From assembly GCF_000527095.1 (NCBI RefSeq), contig NZ_AZUN01000001.1:744001-808000 (forward strand): a stretch of DNA of 64,000 nucleotides, written 5' to 3'. The position numbers and the translations under genes were made by a program. A model generated the notes under the pieces. It had not been told where the DNA came from. It saw only the letters and a program-made list of their open reading frames with translations, and ran no database searches. Positions 1-7,586 of the stretch are shown in pieces (position 1 is the first letter of the stretch; every line of letters begins with the position of its first letter). The DNA comes from Methylomicrobium lacus LW14. GTDB taxonomy: Bacteria; Pseudomonadota; Gammaproteobacteria; Methylococcales; Methylomonadaceae.

Positions 1-243
1 GATGTTAGCCGCGACTGGACGGGTTTTGCCGTTCCGGGCCGGGCGCATCAATAATGAGTGCCTGGGCAGAATCTCTTCGATGCGGCCCTGGCCGGAGCCT
101 GCCTCTGACCAGAGCACTTTGTCTCCGACCGCGACCGTATCCAGTTTTCTTAAGGTTTGGCAGAGAGCGATCTGGCCGCGATGCTCGACCGCGATGCCCT
201 GGCCTAAATGCGCTACCACCAATCCTTCTTTGAGCTCGGACAC
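1..243 (-). CDS. rsgA: Ribosome small-subunit biogenesis GTPase RsgA, N-terminal part (runs off the window)
   Basis: The 81 codons seen encode the N-terminal OB-fold of RsgA (YjeQ), a circularly permuted GTPase that checks late 30S maturation. Family-typical stretches are VAVGDKVLW and the segment ending PVAANI, which leads into the GTPase domain beyond the window edge. The start is taken as GTG, whose G is shared with the TAG stop of the upstream M48 peptidase gene (TAGTG), so the two genes are probably translationally coupled. In many gammaproteobacteria rsgA lies beside orn, and orn sits just across the peptidase gene here. The GTP-binding motifs cannot be checked in this window. Confidence 0.85.
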   Translation of the reverse strand, partial: MSELKEGLVVAHLGQGIAVEHRGQIALCQTLRKLDTVAVGDKVLWSEAGSGQGRIEEILPRHSLLMRPARNGKTRPVAANI

Positions 244-1493
244 TACTTGGCCGCCATTTTCGCTTCCAGATGCGCTATGCGGATCGCTGCCGGCGGATGG
301 CTGTAATGAAAAGCTGAATACAAGGGATCGGGAGTCAGCGTGCTGGCGTTTTCTTCATACAGCTTGACCAGTCCGCTGATCATTTTGGCCGCTTGCGCAT
401 GCTCGGACGCGAAGCTGTCCGCTTCAAACTCAAACTTGCGCTGGAAAAAGGCGCTGATCGGCTGCATGAAAAAGGTGAATGCCGGCGACACCAGCATGAA
501 CAGCAACAAGGCGGCCGCATGCGAGGGTTGCTGCACGCCGAGGCCGGTATAAAACCAGGATTGATCGATCAGCCAGCCGAGGATGCCGAGGCTGATCAGG
601 CTCATCACCGAAGTGGCGACCAGCATCTTGATCACATGCTTGCATTTGAAATGCCCCAGTTCGTGGGCCAGCACCGCTTCGAGTTCTTCATCGTCGAGCG
701 ACTTGATCAGGGTGTCGAAAAACACGATCCGTTTATTGTTGCCGAGCCCGGTGAAATAGGCATTGCCGTGGCCGGAACGTTTGGAGCCGTCCATCACGAA
801 AATGCCCTGGCTGCTGAAGCCGCAACGGTCCAACAGTTTTTGAATCCGTGATTTCAAGGAGCCTTCTTCCATCGGCGTGAATTTGTTGAACAACGGCGCG
901 ATCAGGGCTGGAAACAGCCAGCTCATCAGCAAGGAAAAGCTCATCATGATCGCCCAGGCCCAGAGCCACCAAAAAGAGCCGACATTTCCCATCACCCACA
1001 AAATCAATGATAACAGCGGTATGCCGATCGCCGCGCCCAACGCCAGTTGCAGCGCATGATCCTGGAAAAACTGTTTGACCGTACTTTTGTTAAAGCCGAA
1101 TTTTTCTTCGATCACGAAGGTTTGATACAGGCTGGTCGGCAATTCCAAGAGGGTCATTACCAGAAAGATCGTTGCGATCGCCGCGACCCCGGAAAGGATC
1201 GAAGATTCGATAACCGAGGACCAGAAGGTAAACGCCAGATTGATGCCCCCGCCCAGAGTCAGCAGCAACAGGAGGACCAAGCCGAAGAGGCCGTCGATGT
1301 CGCCGAGTTTGCCTTTCGCAATCGTATAGTCCGCCGCCTTTTGGTGCGCGGCCAGCGGTACCGACTTCGCGAAAGCGGGGGGGACTTCGCCGCGGTGCGC
1401 CAGCACGTAAGCGGCCTGGCGCCTGGACAACCAGAATTGCAGCGAGTAGGAAATAATCAGCGCGATGATGAAAATAACGGTAAAAATGTTCAT
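243..1493 (-). CDS. M48 family metallopeptidase, Ste24/CAAX-protease type
   Basis: A 416-residue integral membrane zinc protease of the Ste24 (M48A) type. The zinc motif HELGH lies at residues 277-281, and the third ligand is probably the Glu of the EADSFA stretch near residue 355. Hydrophobic segments at about 3-20, 66-88, 100-120, 150-168, 172-200, 285-305 and 325-345 match the multi-spanning family. Bacterial members are usually linked to membrane-protein quality control; bacteria mostly lack prenylated CAAX substrates, so the eukaryotic role should not be assumed. The gene overlaps rsgA downstream by one base and is divergent from orn, with about 98 bases between their starts. Confidence 0.9.
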   Translation of the reverse strand: MNIFTVIFIIALIISYSLQFWLSRRQAAYVLAHRGEVPPAFAKSVPLAAHQKAADYTIAKGKLGDIDGLFGLVLLLLLTLGGGINLAFTFWSSVIESSILSGVAAIATIFLVMTLLELPTSLYQTFVIEEKFGFNKSTVKQFFQDHALQLALGAAIGIPLLSLILWVMGNVGSFWWLWAWAIMMSFSLLMSWLFPALIAPLFNKFTPMEEGSLKSRIQKLLDRCGFSSQGIFVMDGSKRSGHGNAYFTGLGNNKRIVFFDTLIKSLDDEELEAVLAHELGHFKCKHVIKMLVATSVMSLISLGILGWLIDQSWFYTGLGVQQPSHAAALLLFMLVSPAFTFFMQPISAFFQRKFEFEADSFASEHAQAAKMISGLVKLYEENASTLTPDPLYSAFHYSHPPAAIRIAHLEAKMAAK

Positions 1494-1591
1494 GGATATC
1501 TGGTTATAATCGAAGCTTTTAAGGAATAGCCATTGAGATTCGCCAATGCTACACTAATCGGAACTTTATGAACATAATGGAGAGATATTAA

Positions 1592-2161
1592 ATGGCACTG
1601 GATTCGGATCGTCTTATCTGGATTGACCTCGAAATGACCGGATTAAATCCTGACCAGGATGTGATTATCGAGATTGCGACGATCGTCACCGACAAGGAGT
1701 TGGCGATATTGGCGCAGGGACCTGTGCTGGCGGTGCATCAGCCCGACGCGGTGCTGGCGGAGATGGACGACTGGAATCAGCAACATCACGGCCAATCCGG
1801 TTTGATCGACCGTGTCAGGACGTCCGAAATCGATATGGCTGAAGCCGAGCGGCAGACGCTCGAATTTTTGAAACAATGGGTTCCCGAAGGAACCTCGCCG
1901 ATGTGCGGCAATACGATAGGGCAGGATCGGCGTTTCCTGGTCCGCTACATGCCGAAGCTGGAAGCTTTTTTCCATTACCGCAGCATCGATGTCTCGACGC
2001 TGAAAGAATTGGCCGCGCGCTGGGCGCCGGAAATCAAGGACGGCTTCAACAAGGTATCCTCGCACCGCGCCCTGGAAGATATCAAAGAATCGATCGACGA
2101 ACTCCAGTATTACCGGGAGCATTTCATCGCGCCCCAATTTGCGGCCAAGCGCGGCTCATAA
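1592..2161 (+). CDS. orn: Oligoribonuclease
   Basis: A 189-residue DEDDh 3'-5' exonuclease that degrades 2-5 nucleotide RNAs, including pGpG from c-di-GMP turnover. The first acidic pair is D12 and E14 in WIDLEMTGL. The C-terminal HRALEDI supplies the catalytic His and the last Asp. Length and sequence are those of typical gammaproteobacterial Orn. A GGAGAG ribosome-binding site lies about 10 bases before the ATG. Nine bases separate its stop from the next gene, crcB, so the two may be co-transcribed. Confidence 0.97.
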   Translation: MALDSDRLIWIDLEMTGLNPDQDVIIEIATIVTDKELAILAQGPVLAVHQPDAVLAEMDDWNQQHHGQSGLIDRVRTSEIDMAEAERQTLEFLKQWVPEGTSPMCGNTIGQDRRFLVRYMPKLEAFFHYRSIDVSTLKELAARWAPEIKDGFNKVSSHRALEDIKESIDELQYYREHFIAPQFAAKRGS

Positions 2162-2170
2162 GCCGTTAAC

Positions 2171-2878
2171 ATGAATCAGTTGATCGTGATCGCGCTCGGC
2201 GGCGCCTGCGGTTCGGTAGTGCGTTTTCTGGTATCGAGCGGCGTTTACCAGTGGCTGGGGCGGGGCTTTCCTTACGGCACGCTGGCCGTCAATGTGATCG
2301 GTTCATTTTTAATCGGCCTGTTGGCCGAAGCCTTGATTTTGCAAAGGGTCACGTTTGCGCTCGAATACCGCGCCGCGATCCTGGTCGGCTTTCTCGGCGG
2401 CTTTACGACCTTTTCGAGCTTTTCGCTCGAAACGATCTATCTGATCGAACAGGGCGCGCTGTCGAAGGCCGCGCTCAATATCGCGGGCAGCGTATTTGCC
2501 TGTCTGCTCGCGGTCTGGCTTGGCCTTTTGGCTGGCAGGTCGCTGTATTATTATTCGGCCGGCATGATCCATTGGCAGGACGGCGCCATTCCTTATGCGA
2601 TCATGCTCGCGAATGCGCTGGTCGCGTTTTTGATCGGCATCGTCGCCGCGATCCTGTTGCAGCGCGTCGAGATTGCGGTCGAATACCGCGCCGCGATGAT
2701 GGTGATCATGGCCGGGGTCTTTTTGACCTTGTCGGGCCTCTATGTGGTGCTCTACCTGCTTGAGCATGGCTTTGCGCTGGAGACCCATCTGAATCTGATC
2801 GCGGGGGTATTTGCCGGCAACGGCTTGTTGTGTTTATTGTTGTTATGGCTCGGCCTGAGCGCGGGTGAAAGGATATGA
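2171..2878 (+). CDS. crcB: Tandem-fused CrcB/Fluc fluoride channel with degenerate inverted second half
   Basis: CrcB (Fluc) exports fluoride passively and is normally a dual-topology dimer of about 125-residue subunits with four helices. This protein has 235 residues and two homologous halves. Half 1 has TM1-TM4 with NVIGSFLIG (41-49) and the Phe-box stretch FTTFSSF (78-84). Half 2 (about 139-232) repeats TM2-TM4 only: NALVAFLIG (148-156), LQRVEIAVEYRAA (matching LQRVTFALEYRAA in half 1) and FLTLSGL (184-190). Because TM1 is missing from half 2, I count seven helices and the second half should be inverted relative to the first, as fluoride channels require. The Phe-box residues F81 and F84 correspond to L187 and L190. 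The stop overlaps the next start (ATGA). Confidence 0.88.
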   Translation: MNQLIVIALGGACGSVVRFLVSSGVYQWLGRGFPYGTLAVNVIGSFLIGLLAEALILQRVTFALEYRAAILVGFLGGFTTFSSFSLETIYLIEQGALSKAALNIAGSVFACLLAVWLGLLAGRSLYYYSAGMIHWQDGAIPYAIMLANALVAFLIGIVAAILLQRVEIAVEYRAAMMVIMAGVFLTLSGLYVVLYLLEHGFALETHLNLIAGVFAGNGLLCLLLLWLGLSAGERI

Positions 2879-3183
2879 GCATCAAACCGATAATGCTTGC
2901 CAGAATTTACGTGCTGGATGGCGACATGCGCCTCGAAAAGGCGCTGAACATATTGCGCGACCGGCAGAAAATCCTGGGCGCGACCGTGTTTCGCGGCATC
3001 GAGGGCATGGGCGCCTCGCGCGAAATCCATACCTCGTCGCTGGTCGATTTATCGCTCGAACTGCCGTTGATCCTGGAGTTCTATGACGAGCCGGACAGGG
3101 TCATGCAGGCGATCGCCGTCTTGCAGGCCGAACTGCATTTCGAGCATATCGTCAGTTGGCCGGCCCAGGCGCATTTTAGCTAG
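2875..3183 (+). CDS. DUF190 domain-containing protein
   Basis: A 102-residue soluble protein matching DUF190, a small family with a ferredoxin-like, PII-resembling fold often encoded beside crcB. Typical features are the N-terminal RIYVLDGDM, the stretch GATVFRGIEGMG and the C-terminal HIVSWPAQAHF. Its molecular role is not known to me; the conserved linkage with crcB and the 4-base ATGA overlap suggest translational coupling and a role in fluoride-channel regulation (inference). A short gap of 35 bases separates it from serS. Confidence 0.85.
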   Translation: MSIKPIMLARIYVLDGDMRLEKALNILRDRQKILGATVFRGIEGMGASREIHTSSLVDLSLELPLILEFYDEPDRVMQAIAVLQAELHFEHIVSWPAQAHFS

Positions 3184-3218
3184 ATTTTTTTCTTGATATT
3201 AATAGTAACGTATCCATC

Positions 3219-4493
3219 ATGTTAGACCCCAAGTTATTTAGAACCGAACTCGATTATGTCGCCGAGCAATTGGCTAGACGCGGCTTTGCTTTCGACAAGC
3301 AGGCTTATACCGACCTCGAAAACCGCCGCAAGGACGTGCAGGTCAAAACGCAGGAACTGCAAAACGAGCGCAACAGCCGTTCGAAGGCGATAGGACAGGC
3401 CAAGGCCAAGGGCGAGGACATTCAGCCGTTGATGGATCAGGTCCAGCATCTCGGCGATCAATTGAAACAGGCCGAAACCGAACTGACCGAGATTCAGGCG
3501 GCGGTCACGGCGCTGCTGGAGTATATACCGAACATTCTCGACATCGATGTGCCGGAAGGCAAGAACGAAGACAGCAATGTCGAAATCAGCCGCTGGGGCA
3601 CCTTGCCGACTTTTGACTTTACGTCGAAGGATCACGTCGATCTGGGCGCCAGAAACAAACGCATGGATTTCGAGTTGGGCGCCAAGCTGAGCGGCGCGCG
3701 CTTCGTCGTCTTGAACGGCGCGCTGGCCCGTCTGCAACGGGCGATCATTCAGTTGATGCTCGACACGCATAGCGGCGAGCACGGCTACAGCGAGACCTAT
3801 GTACCGTATCTGGTCAACGCGGACAGCTTGCGCGGCACCGGCCAGTTGCCGAAGTTCGAGGCGGATTTGTTCAAGGCGGGCGATAATCCGCCGTTGTATC
3901 TGATTCCGACCGCGGAAGTGCCGGTCACCAATATCGTTCGCGACGTGATTCTCGATGCGAAAGACCTGCCGCTGAAGCTGGTCTGCCACAGCCCGTGTTT
4001 CCGCAGCGAGGCCGGCGCCTACGGCCGCGACGTGCGCGGCATGATCCGCCAGCATCAGTTTGAAAAAGTCGAGATCGTGCAGGTCGTCAGGCCGGATGAT
4101 TCGGCGCGGGCGCATGAAGAGCTGACGCAACATGCAGAAACGATTCTGCAAAAACTGAACCTGCCGTACCGCCGTATGCTGCTGTGCGCCGGCGATACCG
4201 GCTTTTCTTCCGCCAAGACTTACGATCTCGAAGTCTGGCTGCCGGGGCAGGGCGCTTACCGCGAAATTTCTTCATGCAGCAATTTCAAGGATTTCCAGGC
4301 ACGCCGCCTACAGGCGCGCTGGCGCAATCCCGAAACCGGCAAACCGGAACTCGTGCATACTCTGAACGGTTCTGGCTTGGCCGCCGGCAGAACCTTGATC
4401 GCGGTACTCGAAAATTACCAGGATGCGGAGGGACGGATTCGGATTCCGGAGGCTTTGCTACCTTATATGGGCGGTATTGAAGTGATCGACTAA
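3219..4493 (+). CDS. serS: Serine--tRNA ligase
   Basis: A 424-residue class II aminoacyl-tRNA synthetase that charges tRNA-Ser and tRNA-Sec. The N-terminal 110 residues form the long antiparallel coiled coil that binds the tRNA variable arm (charged heptads around 30-100). The catalytic domain has motif 2 FRSEAGAYGRDVRGMIR with HQFEKVE, and motif 3 near LNGSGLAAGRTLIAVLEN. Length is normal. A strong rho-independent terminator follows about 58 bases after the stop and closes the orn-crcB-DUF190-serS group. Confidence 0.98.
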   Translation: MLDPKLFRTELDYVAEQLARRGFAFDKQAYTDLENRRKDVQVKTQELQNERNSRSKAIGQAKAKGEDIQPLMDQVQHLGDQLKQAETELTEIQAAVTALLEYIPNILDIDVPEGKNEDSNVEISRWGTLPTFDFTSKDHVDLGARNKRMDFELGAKLSGARFVVLNGALARLQRAIIQLMLDTHSGEHGYSETYVPYLVNADSLRGTGQLPKFEADLFKAGDNPPLYLIPTAEVPVTNIVRDVILDAKDLPLKLVCHSPCFRSEAGAYGRDVRGMIRQHQFEKVEIVQVVRPDDSARAHEELTQHAETILQKLNLPYRRMLLCAGDTGFSSAKTYDLEVWLPGQGAYREISSCSNFKDFQARRLQARWRNPETGKPELVHTLNGSGLAAGRTLIAVLENYQDAEGRIRIPEALLPYMGGIEVID

Positions 4494-4550
4494 GCGTAGA
4501 AGCTTATTTTTCTTCCCATTCTCTAACGCCTTTGGCGTATCTAAATAATA

Positions 4551-4587
4551 AAAAGCGCCGCCATTCCCTGACGGCGCTTTTTTTTTT
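4551..4587 (+). terminator. Rho-independent terminator after serS
   Basis: A 10-bp stem AAAAGCGCCG / CGGCGCTTTT with an 11-base loop is followed by an uninterrupted T tract. The A run on the 5' side could let it act on both strands, but no minus-strand gene ends here. Confidence 0.93.
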
Positions 4588-4911
4588 CGTGTTTTTGGCT
4601 GTATCGCCATATCTTGATTGTTAGTCTAACGAGCTTTCTCTTTCAAGCGCATAGGTTTTTGTTAAATTTGCGATCTAGTTCTCAATTATTAAGTTAACTA
4701 TGTATCAAATATTAAGTTTTTTTTAATCTTTGCTATATTTATCACAAACATCGATCGGCTTTTAAAATAAGGAACTGTCGGAGCTACATTAAATATTTAA
4801 GGAAGCGAAAAGGAAGGTGACTGTGCTCTTATGGTTCGTGAAGCATGAATGTGATGTTCAACTGATTCTATTAGATAGAATAATTTAAATTTTATAAATG
4901 AAGGGGGCAAC
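4588..4911. other. AT-rich intergenic region before the collagen-like gene
   Basis: No convincing open reading frame. The stretch is clearly more AT-rich than its surroundings, with runs of T and A around 4670-4760. It lies upstream of a secreted-protein gene and probably holds its promoter and leader. The sequence AGGGGGCAAC just before the ATG at 4912 serves as ribosome-binding site. I see no recognisable riboswitch. Confidence 0.5.
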
Positions 4912-6081
4912 ATGAATAATAAAAATCATCACGTTCACAAACAACAGTATAAGATTAAATCGTTAGCCTTAATGGGGGCCGTTGCCGCACTAACGGCGAT
5001 GCCTGTTATTGCCTTGGCGGATTTTACATTGACTGATGACAGTTACGTGTCATCTGCCCAGGTGAAGAAAAATTTTGGCAAGGCCGCATTCATTCAGGTG
5101 CGCGGTACAACGCAAACAGGTTATCTGAAATTTAGTCTTAACGGGGCGCCAACGGGTACGCTAACTCAGGCCAAGTTAAAGCTGTTCGTGCCGAAGAGGA
5201 AAGGAGCAACGGGGGCATTGAGCTTGTTTCAATCAAGTACAAACGTAGGCGAGATGACGATTAAAAATGCCGACTTGAACATCGGAACGCTCATTGGGGA
5301 CGCGACTCCACAGCTTAATCAATGGGTGGAGTTTGATGTCACCGATTATGTCAAAGAAAGTTTGGGCAATGGCGCGACGGCGGTCAGTTTTGTACTGCAA
5401 GGCAGCGATGATCTGAATATCCGACTGGACAGCAAGGAAGGTAAAGCCACGGCGCATGAGCCGAAACTGGAGATCATTTGGGATAATACCGGTGCGACAG
5501 GCGCGGCGGGTGCAACCGGCGATACAGGCCCTCAAGGTCCGACGGGGGCGGATGGCGCATCAGGTCCGGTAGGTCCTCAAGGTCCGACGGGGGCGGATGG
5601 CGCATCAGGTCCTGTAGGTCCTCAAGGTCCGACGGGTGCAGATGGCGCATCAGGTCCTGTAGGTCCTCAAGGTCCGACGGGGGCAGATGGCACACCAGGT
5701 CCGGTAGGTCCTCAAGGTCCGACGGGAGCGGATGGCGCAACAGGTCCTCAAGGTCCAAAGGGTGACAATGGCCTTACCGGAGGCGCCTTAGGCACGGTGG
5801 TGGTCAGATATGCTATGCAAGTTAACCCCGGTAATAATGCTCTGGTGGTTGCCGAATGTGTTGCGCCCGAAGTCGCATTCGGCGGTGGCGGTGCGCCAGC
5901 GGCAAACAGTGCGCAGATCGTAAGAAGCCTACCTTTATTTAATCAGGCTGAAGTCGCCGCAAATGGCTCGATAACGCCGAATGGCTGGGGTGTATCCTGG
6001 ACGTCGTCGAACGGCAATAATCCTCCGACGCCGGGTCAGTACACCGTTTATGTTGTTTGTGCCGCTCCTAATCCGGGGTAA
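4912..6081 (+). CDS. Secreted DNRLRE-domain protein with collagen-like repeats
   Basis: A 389-residue exported protein in three parts. Residues 1-37 are a long signal peptide ending near ALA. Residues about 38-190 resemble the DNRLRE (CBM96-like) beta-sandwich: DSYVSSAQVKKNFG, GYLKFSL, and WVEFDVTDYV. Residues about 194-285 are a collagen-like Gly-X-Y run (units such as GPQGPTGADGASGPV), able in principle to form a triple helix. The last 100 residues are a Gly/Pro/Asn-rich C-terminal domain with paired cysteines near the end (VVAECVAPE; VYVVCAAPNPG). Bacterial collagen-like proteins are commonly surface fibres in adhesion or biofilm. The glycosyltransferase gene downstream is separated by a terminator. 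Function here is inference. Confidence 0.85.
   Translation: MNNKNHHVHKQQYKIKSLALMGAVAALTAMPVIALADFTLTDDSYVSSAQVKKNFGKAAFIQVRGTTQTGYLKFSLNGAPTGTLTQAKLKLFVPKRKGATGALSLFQSSTNVGEMTIKNADLNIGTLIGDATPQLNQWVEFDVTDYVKESLGNGATAVSFVLQGSDDLNIRLDSKEGKATAHEPKLEIIWDNTGATGAAGATGDTGPQGPTGADGASGPVGPQGPTGADGASGPVGPQGPTGADGASGPVGPQGPTGADGTPGPVGPQGPTGADGATGPQGPKGDNGLTGGALGTVVVRYAMQVNPGNNALVVAECVAPEVAFGGGGAPAANSAQIVRSLPLFNQAEVAANGSITPNGWGVSWTSSNGNNPPTPGQYTVYVVCAAPNPG
5527..5742 (+). repeat. 45-bp in-frame tandem repeats in the collagen-like region
   Basis: Four full 45-bp units start at 5527, 5572, 5617 and 5662, with a partial fifth to 5742. Each encodes 15 residues (GPQGPTGADGASGPV and close variants). Copies differ by a few bases, mostly synonymous (gcg/gca, ccg/cct), so the array is recent and prone to length change. 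Confidence 0.95.
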
Positions 6082-6114
6082 ATTCTCGTTTTTTAGCCCC
6101 CCACTTTGTCGATC

Positions 6115-6147
6115 AAAGAACCCATCCACGCGATGGGTTCTTTTTTT
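6115..6147 (+). terminator. Rho-independent terminator after the collagen-like gene
   Basis: Perfect 12-bp stem AAAGAACCCATC / GATGGGTTCTTT with a 5-base loop, then a T tract. It separates the collagen-like gene from the glycosyltransferase, so the latter needs its own promoter or readthrough. Confidence 0.93.
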
Positions 6148-6316
6148 ATGGACTTCAGATTTAAATGACCTTGAATTTTGATCGCGAGTCCAGAGGGATT
6201 CACATCAGGATCATTTTTTTACATAATATTCCGAAAACTTTTATACACCGGTTTCACTGCAATGCTGTCAGCGGTTTGCGCAATGGAACGATACATAGGC
6301 TCAAGGAAATAGTGTC

Positions 6317-7438
6317 ATGACGAAAAAACGCATTTGTCTGAATATGATCGTAAAAAACGAAACGCCCGTGCTTGGGCGTTTGTTTGCATCTATCAAAGAC
6401 ATTATCAGTTATTATGTGATCGTCGATACCGGCTCCACCGATGGTACGCCCGAGTTTATCAAGGCATGGATGGAAAAGGCCGGGATTCCCGGAGAAGTTC
6501 ACATTCATGAATGGGTCAATTTCGGTTTTAATCGAAATCAGTCTTTGCAATATGCTTACCGCTCAGGGAAGGCCGATTGGGTGCTGATTATCGACGCCGA
6601 CGAAGAACTGGCTTGCTCCGATCCGCAGTTTTACCGTAAATTGCAGCCCGGTATTTCCTATCGCCTCGAAAAGCATCATGGAATCTTACGATATAGCCTC
6701 AGTAATTTGATAGATATTTCGCAAACACGCTGGCAATGGCAGGGGGTTGTGCATGAATATCTGCTCGCCGAGGGTTCGCCTTCGATTGAATCGCTGTCCG
6801 ATGCCTGGATCATTTTTCATGAGGGCGAAGGGGTGCGTTCCCGCGGCGTCAGCGCCGAGGAAAAATTTCTGAAGGATGCGCGCTTGCTCGAAACTGAATT
6901 GAAAAAAAATCCCGAGGACTGCCGCAGCCGTTTTTATTTGGCGCAATCTTACCGGGATGCCAAACAATATCAAAAAGCTTACGCAAATTATCTACGGCGC
7001 GCCGAGATGCCGGGTTGGGTTGAGGAAAACTTCGTTGCGCAATATCAGGCCGGAAAATTGGCGGTGATTATGAATAAGCCGTATGGCGAGATTGTCTCGC
7101 AGTTGCTGAAAGCCTATGAAATGCGGCCAAGCCGGGGCGCCGAACCGTTACATGAGCTGGCCGCCTATTGCCGTAATCAGGGCTGGTATGCGCAAGCTTA
7201 TTTATTCGCGAAAGCGGGCAGCGAAATTCCATTCCCAAGCGACATATTGTTTGTCGAAAAAGAAGTTTATCAGTGGCGAATTTTTGATGAATTGGCGGTG
7301 GCGTCTTACTGGACCGGGCGCTATCAGGAAAGCCGGGAGGCTTGTGAAACGGCCTTGCAATTTTCTCTGGCCGCTGGCGATGCCGAGCGAATTCGGAAAA
7401 ACATTCAATTCGCCTTGCAAAAATTGGCGGAATGTTAG
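6317..7438 (+). CDS. Glycosyltransferase family 2 protein with TPR-like C-terminal region
   Basis: A 373-residue cytoplasmic protein. The N-terminal GT-A domain begins CLNMIVKNE, with the nucleotide-sugar motif DTGSTDGT (37-44) and the metal-binding DADEEL (93-98). From about residue 175 the sequence turns into helix pairs of TPR type (for example CRSRFYLAQSYRDAKQYQKAY). This arrangement is seen in SunS-like glycosyltransferases and related tetratricopeptide transferases, some of which glycosylate proteins. AAGGAA lies about 10 bases before the ATG. Its place just after a collagen-like protein suggests a surface-protein substrate, but that is only inference from position. Confidence 0.85.
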   Translation: MTKKRICLNMIVKNETPVLGRLFASIKDIISYYVIVDTGSTDGTPEFIKAWMEKAGIPGEVHIHEWVNFGFNRNQSLQYAYRSGKADWVLIIDADEELACSDPQFYRKLQPGISYRLEKHHGILRYSLSNLIDISQTRWQWQGVVHEYLLAEGSPSIESLSDAWIIFHEGEGVRSRGVSAEEKFLKDARLLETELKKNPEDCRSRFYLAQSYRDAKQYQKAYANYLRRAEMPGWVEENFVAQYQAGKLAVIMNKPYGEIVSQLLKAYEMRPSRGAEPLHELAAYCRNQGWYAQAYLFAKAGSEIPFPSDILFVEKEVYQWRIFDELAVASYWTGRYQESREACETALQFSLAAGDAERIRKNIQFALQKLAEC

Positions 7439-7472
7439 GAGCTGAGAGCGAGAGAAAAAAACAGCCGCGCAT

Positions 7473-7523
7473 AAAAAAGCCGCGTCGATCATTCCTGTAA
7501 ACAGAATGAATCATCGATGCGGC
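7473..7523 (-). terminator. Probable rho-independent terminator of the VWA-OmpA gene
   Basis: Read on the minus strand, a long imperfect hairpin with arms GCCGCATCGATGATTC and GATCGACGCGGC is followed by TTTTTT. It lies about 64 bases beyond the stop of the lipoprotein gene and could also limit readthrough from the plus-strand glycosyltransferase gene. Confidence 0.7.
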
Positions 7524-7586
7524 CATGTCTGATTCGAATACCGGAAAACCGATGGGGTCTTCCGGTTTCGAGAGAAACGCTGAAGG

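Noticed and set aside
5527..5742. Regular repeats suggesting a CRISPR array
   Set aside because: Units are directly adjacent, encode Gly-X-Y in frame and have no spacers; no cas gene is near.
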